A stretch of DNA of 64,000 bases from Propioniciclava sp. MC1595 (GTDB taxonomy: Bacteria > Actinomycetota > Actinomycetes > Propionibacteriales > Propionibacteriaceae): NCBI RefSeq assembly GCF_017569205.1, contig NZ_CP071870.1:3348001-3412000 (forward strand), read 5' to 3'. Position 1 is the first letter of the stretch. Every line of letters starts with the position of its first letter. Below are positions 61,043 through 64,000 of this stretch, piece by piece. Under the pieces are notes generated by a model, which searched no databases, was not told where the DNA came from, and worked only from the letters and a program-made list of their open reading frames with translations. A program made the position numbers and the translations under genes.

Positions 61043-61684
61043 TCAGGCCAAGCCCCCCTCTTCCTCCCAACCCGCGAGCAAGGCCCGCAGGCCGCGGGTG
61101 AACTCATCCTCGGGCTGCCAGTCGTAGCCCCTCGACAGTGCGTCGACGATGCGAGGGTGCGTGTCGGGGCCGAGCGCGCCCCACACCTCCTCGGCCGGGA
61201 CACCCACCCCGCCGACCGGGTCGCGCACCTCGCCCTGCACCTTGCCGATGGTGAAGGCCATCAGGCAGTCGAGCAACTGCATCGCGGACGCCGGGGCCAG
61301 TCCGGCGTCCACCAACCAGCCGAGCGACCTCTCGGTCAGGGCGAGCATGTGCGGGGTCACGATGGGGCGCGACCCCATGATGGCCACCAACCGCGGGTGG
61401 GCGAGCAGCACCCGCCGCAACGCCACGAACGAGGACGCCGCGATCTCCCGCCAGCCCTCCCCCGGCCTGGGCGGCTCCGGGGATGTCCGTGCCCAGACCT
61501 CGTCGACGATCGCATCGAACAGGGCCGCCTTGTTGGGCACGTGGTGGTAGACCGCCATCGGGTCAACACCGAGATCGGCGCCCAGACGACGCATCGAGAA
61601 GGCATCGAGCCCCTCGCGGTCGATGAGCCCGATCGCCGCCGCGACGATCTGCGAACGGGACAGGATCTGCGGCGCCGGCGTCAT
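61043..61684 (-). CDS. TetR-family regulator (tetracycline-repressor-like C-terminus)
   Basis: A 213-residue regulator from ATG 61684. Residues about 9-55 hold the helix-turn-helix (SQIVAAAIGLIDREGLDAFS, MRRLGADLGVDPMAVYHHV, NKAALFDAIVDEV). The C-terminal domain fits the TetR_C type, with GRSEP-like loops absent. It overlaps the CPBP protease gene stop by 4 bp (ATGA) and is translated after it. The palindromes TCTAC-N3-GTAGA at the start of that gene are the likely operators, so the pair should be autoregulated. Confidence 0.86.
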   Translation of the reverse strand: MTPAPQILSRSQIVAAAIGLIDREGLDAFSMRRLGADLGVDPMAVYHHVPNKAALFDAIVDEVWARTSPEPPRPGEGWREIAASSFVALRRVLLAHPRLVAIMGSRPIVTPHMLALTERSLGWLVDAGLAPASAMQLLDCLMAFTIGKVQGEVRDPVGGVGVPAEEVWGALGPDTHPRIVDALSRGYDWQPEDEFTRGLRALLAGWEEEGGLA

Positions 61685-62562
61685 GTCCCCAGCTTCGCAG
61701 GCTTGGTGAAGAAGAGCCCACGCTCCCGCCACACGACCACGACGCACACCAGCAGCAGGATGCCGGTCTGGATCACCTTGGTGTCGGGATGGGTCAGGAA
61801 CAGCTCGTTGCCGACGTTCGCCACCAGGTGGAACACGAGGGTGAGCGGGATGCTGCGGCCGCTGCGGTAGTACACCCAGTTCATCAGGATGATGAACGGG
61901 AACACCGACACCCCGAAGTTGATGGACGCCAACAGTCCCGTCTCCACGACCTCGGCCTGGTAGTAGCCCTGGATCGTGCCCAGCGGCACGTGCCAGAAGA
62001 ACCAGATCAGGCCGAAGACCAGCGAGGTGCGCCACACGGTCCAGCGGGAGGCGAGTGCGTCGGTGCCGTAGCTGTGCCAGGCGAGCTCCTCCACGACCGG
62101 GGCGAGGGTCAGCGTGAGCCACGCGGGAATCAGCCCCGCCGTGAAGGACACTCCGCCCCGCAGCAGGAACTGGTCGGGGGAATAGCCCAACGGCAGCGAC
62201 AACGCGGTGCCGAGCAGCAGCGCCCCGGGCAGCAGGAACACGGCCACTGCCCACGCCCACGCGGGCACCTCGCGCACGTTCACCAAGCGGTGCAGCACGT
62301 CGGCGCGCAGCACGGGGTCTTGGCGCACTAGCGCCCACGCGACGCCCAGGGGTGCCACCAGACCGCCCAGGCCCAGGACCGCGATCAGCACCCGGGTGGC
62401 GATCGAGGCGTCCGGGCGGTGCGAGAGCCATCCGGCGGTGAACCACAGCACCCACGGGATGGCGGTGGAGAGCAGGTAGAACCGCCACGGGTGCCGGTAG
62501 CGGGCGATGACCGGTTCGACGTGAGACGGTTCCGACTGGCGGGTTTCTACGGTGTAGACCAT
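61681..62562 (-). CDS. CPBP-family intramembrane protein
   Basis: A 293-residue membrane protein with about eight TM segments from ATG 62562 (MVYTVETRQSEPSH). CPBP/Abi motifs are present in altered form: VVEELAWHSYGTDAL gives the EE pair but the following Arg is His; IWFFWHVPLG and LVFHLVANVGNEL give the later His residues. So it may be an atypical or inactive protease. It is first in a two-gene operon with the TetR regulator. No ribosome site is seen, so leaderless translation is possible. Confidence 0.8.
   Translation of the reverse strand: MVYTVETRQSEPSHVEPVIARYRHPWRFYLLSTAIPWVLWFTAGWLSHRPDASIATRVLIAVLGLGGLVAPLGVAWALVRQDPVLRADVLHRLVNVREVPAWAWAVAVFLLPGALLLGTALSLPLGYSPDQFLLRGGVSFTAGLIPAWLTLTLAPVVEELAWHSYGTDALASRWTVWRTSLVFGLIWFFWHVPLGTIQGYYQAEVVETGLLASINFGVSVFPFIILMNWVYYRSGRSIPLTLVFHLVANVGNELFLTHPDTKVIQTGILLLVCVVVVWRERGLFFTKPAKLGT
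62546..62558. promoter_or_regulatory. Operator 1 of the CPBP/TetR operon
   Basis: TCTAC-GGT-GTAGA, perfect 5-bp arms, inside codons 2-6 of the CPBP gene if the start at 62562 is right. Confidence 0.6.
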
Positions 62563-62577
62563 GGGCACCACGGTAGT

Positions 62578-62591
62578 TCTACGCCGTAGGA
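62578..62591. promoter_or_regulatory. Operator 2 of the CPBP/TetR operon
   Basis: TCTACGCCGTAGGA, with CTAC-GCC-GTAG arms, 16 bp before the CPBP start and 32-33 bp from operator 1, about three helical turns. Confidence 0.6.
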
Positions 62592-62637
62592 TGTCTCGTC
62601 GGGCTCTCCCCTGCACAACCCTGAGCTACCCCTTGGC

Positions 62638-63498
62638 TCAGCCGATGAGTTCGCCGAAGGCAGGGATCCAGAGAACCGCTCCGGGGTAGGCGAAAAGGGC
62701 TACCAACGCCAGGATGGCGACGAGGGTGGCGAGGTCCACCCAACCCTCGGGCTTGACCCCCGACCACCGGAAGCCTCGAGCCTGCATCCCCTCATCACCG
62801 ATGCGGCGGCCACGGGCGATGAGGGCGAAGGCGACCGCATCCCTCGCTCGCCCCAACAAGACGAGGAAGGCGAGACCCATGCCAGCCATGCGGAGCAGAT
62901 AGCTGCTCATACCCAAGGGCCCCAGCGCCTGAAAGGTCATGGTCACTCCCTCGACATACGAAGGCGCTCCCTGGGTCAGGATCGCAATCTCCGTCAGCGA
63001 GGGGATGCCTTCGACAGCCGATGGGAAGGCAGTCACGGCCCACCCGGCAACCGCAACGGCGAGAGCACTTCCGAGCAGATAGCGCTTGCGCCCCGTGTTG
63101 TGGGGGTACCTACCAGCAGCCACAGCGAGCAGCAGGGCCAGTAGGCCAACGACGATCGGGAGGACGACGGAGACGACACCCCAATAGATCGCGAGAAGCC
63201 AGACTACGGCTGCGACCAGCACCATCAACCCAAAGCCCAGGGCGAAGATCTCCCCTGGGTTCAGATCGCGTCCCGCTGCCGCGGGCGGGGCGTGGTAGAC
63301 GCGGTTGTCGTGGTGCTCAACATGGTGCTGGGTGGTCTGGGTCACGTGATTGTGGTGTGCGTTGTCGAAGGAGGCGACATGACCGCCAGCGCCCGTCCGG
63401 ATGCCCAGCACTGCTGAGATGCGAGCGCCGATGATCACACCCAGTGCGGTGATCACGGCAACGCCGGCGGGCGAGTTCAGGATCGAGACGATGTCCAT
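62638..63498 (-). CDS. Membrane protein with His-rich cytoplasmic loop
   Basis: A 286-residue protein from ATG 63498. TM1 (about 12-34) is followed by a soluble loop with NAHHNHVTQTTQHHVEHHDN, then about four to five more TM segments, including FALGFGLMVLVAAVVWLLAI and VVLPIVVGLLALLLAVAAG. No family recognised. The histidines could bind metal, but the repeat-like spacing also fits a simple polar linker. Single gene, divergent from the one at 63644. Confidence 0.7.
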   Translation of the reverse strand: MDIVSILNSPAGVAVITALGVIIGARISAVLGIRTGAGGHVASFDNAHHNHVTQTTQHHVEHHDNRVYHAPPAAAGRDLNPGEIFALGFGLMVLVAAVVWLLAIYWGVVSVVLPIVVGLLALLLAVAAGRYPHNTGRKRYLLGSALAVAVAGWAVTAFPSAVEGIPSLTEIAILTQGAPSYVEGVTMTFQALGPLGMSSYLLRMAGMGLAFLVLLGRARDAVAFALIARGRRIGDEGMQARGFRWSGVKPEGWVDLATLVAILALVALFAYPGAVLWIPAFGELIG

Positions 63499-63643
63499 GA
63501 GGGGTCCTTTCGGGGGGTGCCTCACCGTCGTGAAGTCCTACCAGTCTCAACGGGTAGATGTGACGTTTGCAATATCCGGGCGATAACCCCCATTATCATG
63601 GAGTTTCTCCACACATCCCGTCCTGTGGTCTACGCTTCTTTCC

Positions 63644-64000
63644 ATGACCCACCCCCACACGCTGATCACGATGAGCCAGATCGCGGCACTGGCCGAGGTG
63701 CAGCGGCCCGTGGTGTCGATGTGGCGCCGCAGGTTCCGCAACGCCGCGACCCCGTTCCCAGAACCGGTCGAGCGGGCGGGCTCGCAAGAACTGTTCGCCC
63801 TTGATCAGGTCGTCGACTGGCTGGAGTCCACCGACCACGGGAACAATCCAGACGTGCGCGACACGGCAGCCAAGCGAGCGCAGCGGGTGTTGACGTCATC
63901 CATGCCCGCCGAGCGTCTCGTCGAGATCAGCGCCCTCCTCTGTCTCCGCCATGAGTGGGGCGGGCCGTTGGAAGTGCCGGCAAGAGATCATCTGACACAC
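63644..64000 (+). CDS. N-terminus of a DNA methylase-like protein with HTH (3' end outside window)
   Basis: An open frame from ATG 63644 to the window edge (119 codons), with no stop. Residues about 10-60 (MSQIAALAEVQRPVVSMWRR, then RFRNAATPFPEPVERAGSQE, LFALDQVVDWLE) form an excisionase-like winged HTH of the kind found at the start of actinobacterial N-6 adenine DNA methylases, followed by GNNPDVRDTAA, which those proteins share. The catalytic NPPY motif would lie beyond the window. So this may be the first gene of a modification or defence locus. Alternative: a stand-alone HTH regulator. Confidence 0.6.
   Translation, partial: MTHPHTLITMSQIAALAEVQRPVVSMWRRRFRNAATPFPEPVERAGSQELFALDQVVDWLESTDHGNNPDVRDTAAKRAQRVLTSSMPAERLVEISALLCLRHEWGGPLEVPARDHLTH

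Overview
The window is high-GC actinobacterial DNA. GTG starts, ATGA/GTGA gene overlaps, sugar ABC importers without their own ATPase and the overall gene repertoire suit an actinomycete, perhaps Propionibacteriaceae; the family is an inference, and no rRNA or tRNA gene was found to test it. The first two thirds (about 1-42.6 kb) is a patchwork of accessory genes, toxin-antitoxin-like modules and nested mobile elements, several stretches of which look lower in G+C. The last third (about 42.9-64 kb) is mostly ordinary chromosomal genes.
1-11 kb: the tail of a large protein (possibly a STAND-type NTPase), a small membrane protein, an HNH nuclease and an EEP-fold nuclease, then a fructan/fructoside locus: PfkB sugar kinase and LacI regulator on the minus strand, divergent from a binding lipoprotein, two permeases and a GH32-like hydrolase. 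Two near-identical LacI-type operators bracket the promoter. An IS1182-like element (3142-4976) has cut the kinase gene; removing it with one 4-bp target copy restores the reading frame.
11-18 kb: a membrane protein, a RelE/Phd-like module, and a small regulon of a ferric-reductase-like flavoprotein, TetR regulator, methyltransferase and FAD monooxygenase linked by three copies of the operator TGAGAC-N6-GTCTCA. A second, paralogous methyltransferase follows.
18-24 kb: the most interesting part. A CHAT-type cysteine protease-like protein (21788-23929, His504/Cys540) and a P-loop ATPase with a C-terminal Cys4 finger (18094-19644) lie in the same direction, separated by an IS1634-like element that made a 133-bp target duplication. 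This is the best candidate for an uncharacterised, probably defensive, two-gene system.
24-42.6 kb: two more toxin-antitoxin-like modules, a large lipoprotein, a TetR remnant, an IS21-like element whose istA is split by a complete RIT element (three overlapping tyrosine recombinases between 80-bp perfect inverted repeats), a TIGR02391/Ymh-like gene, a membrane-anchored HNH protein, an IS1380-like element, a frameshifted gene, an aminoglycoside nucleotidyltransferase-like gene, a solitary tyrosine recombinase and a decayed HTH/nucleotidyltransferase pair.
42.6-64 kb: a methyltransferase remnant, radical SAM/SPASM protein with a His-Pro-Gly-Gly tail, VanY-like carboxypeptidase, an internally deleted FAD dehydrogenase, dienelactone hydrolase, rhodanese, aromatic aminotransferase, acetyltransferases, cupin, a second sugar importer, a NatAB-like exporter, rocD, YceI, an rve-type transposase, gltA, a TetR/CPBP pair, a His-rich membrane protein, and at the right edge the start of a gene resembling N-6 DNA methylases with an N-terminal HTH.
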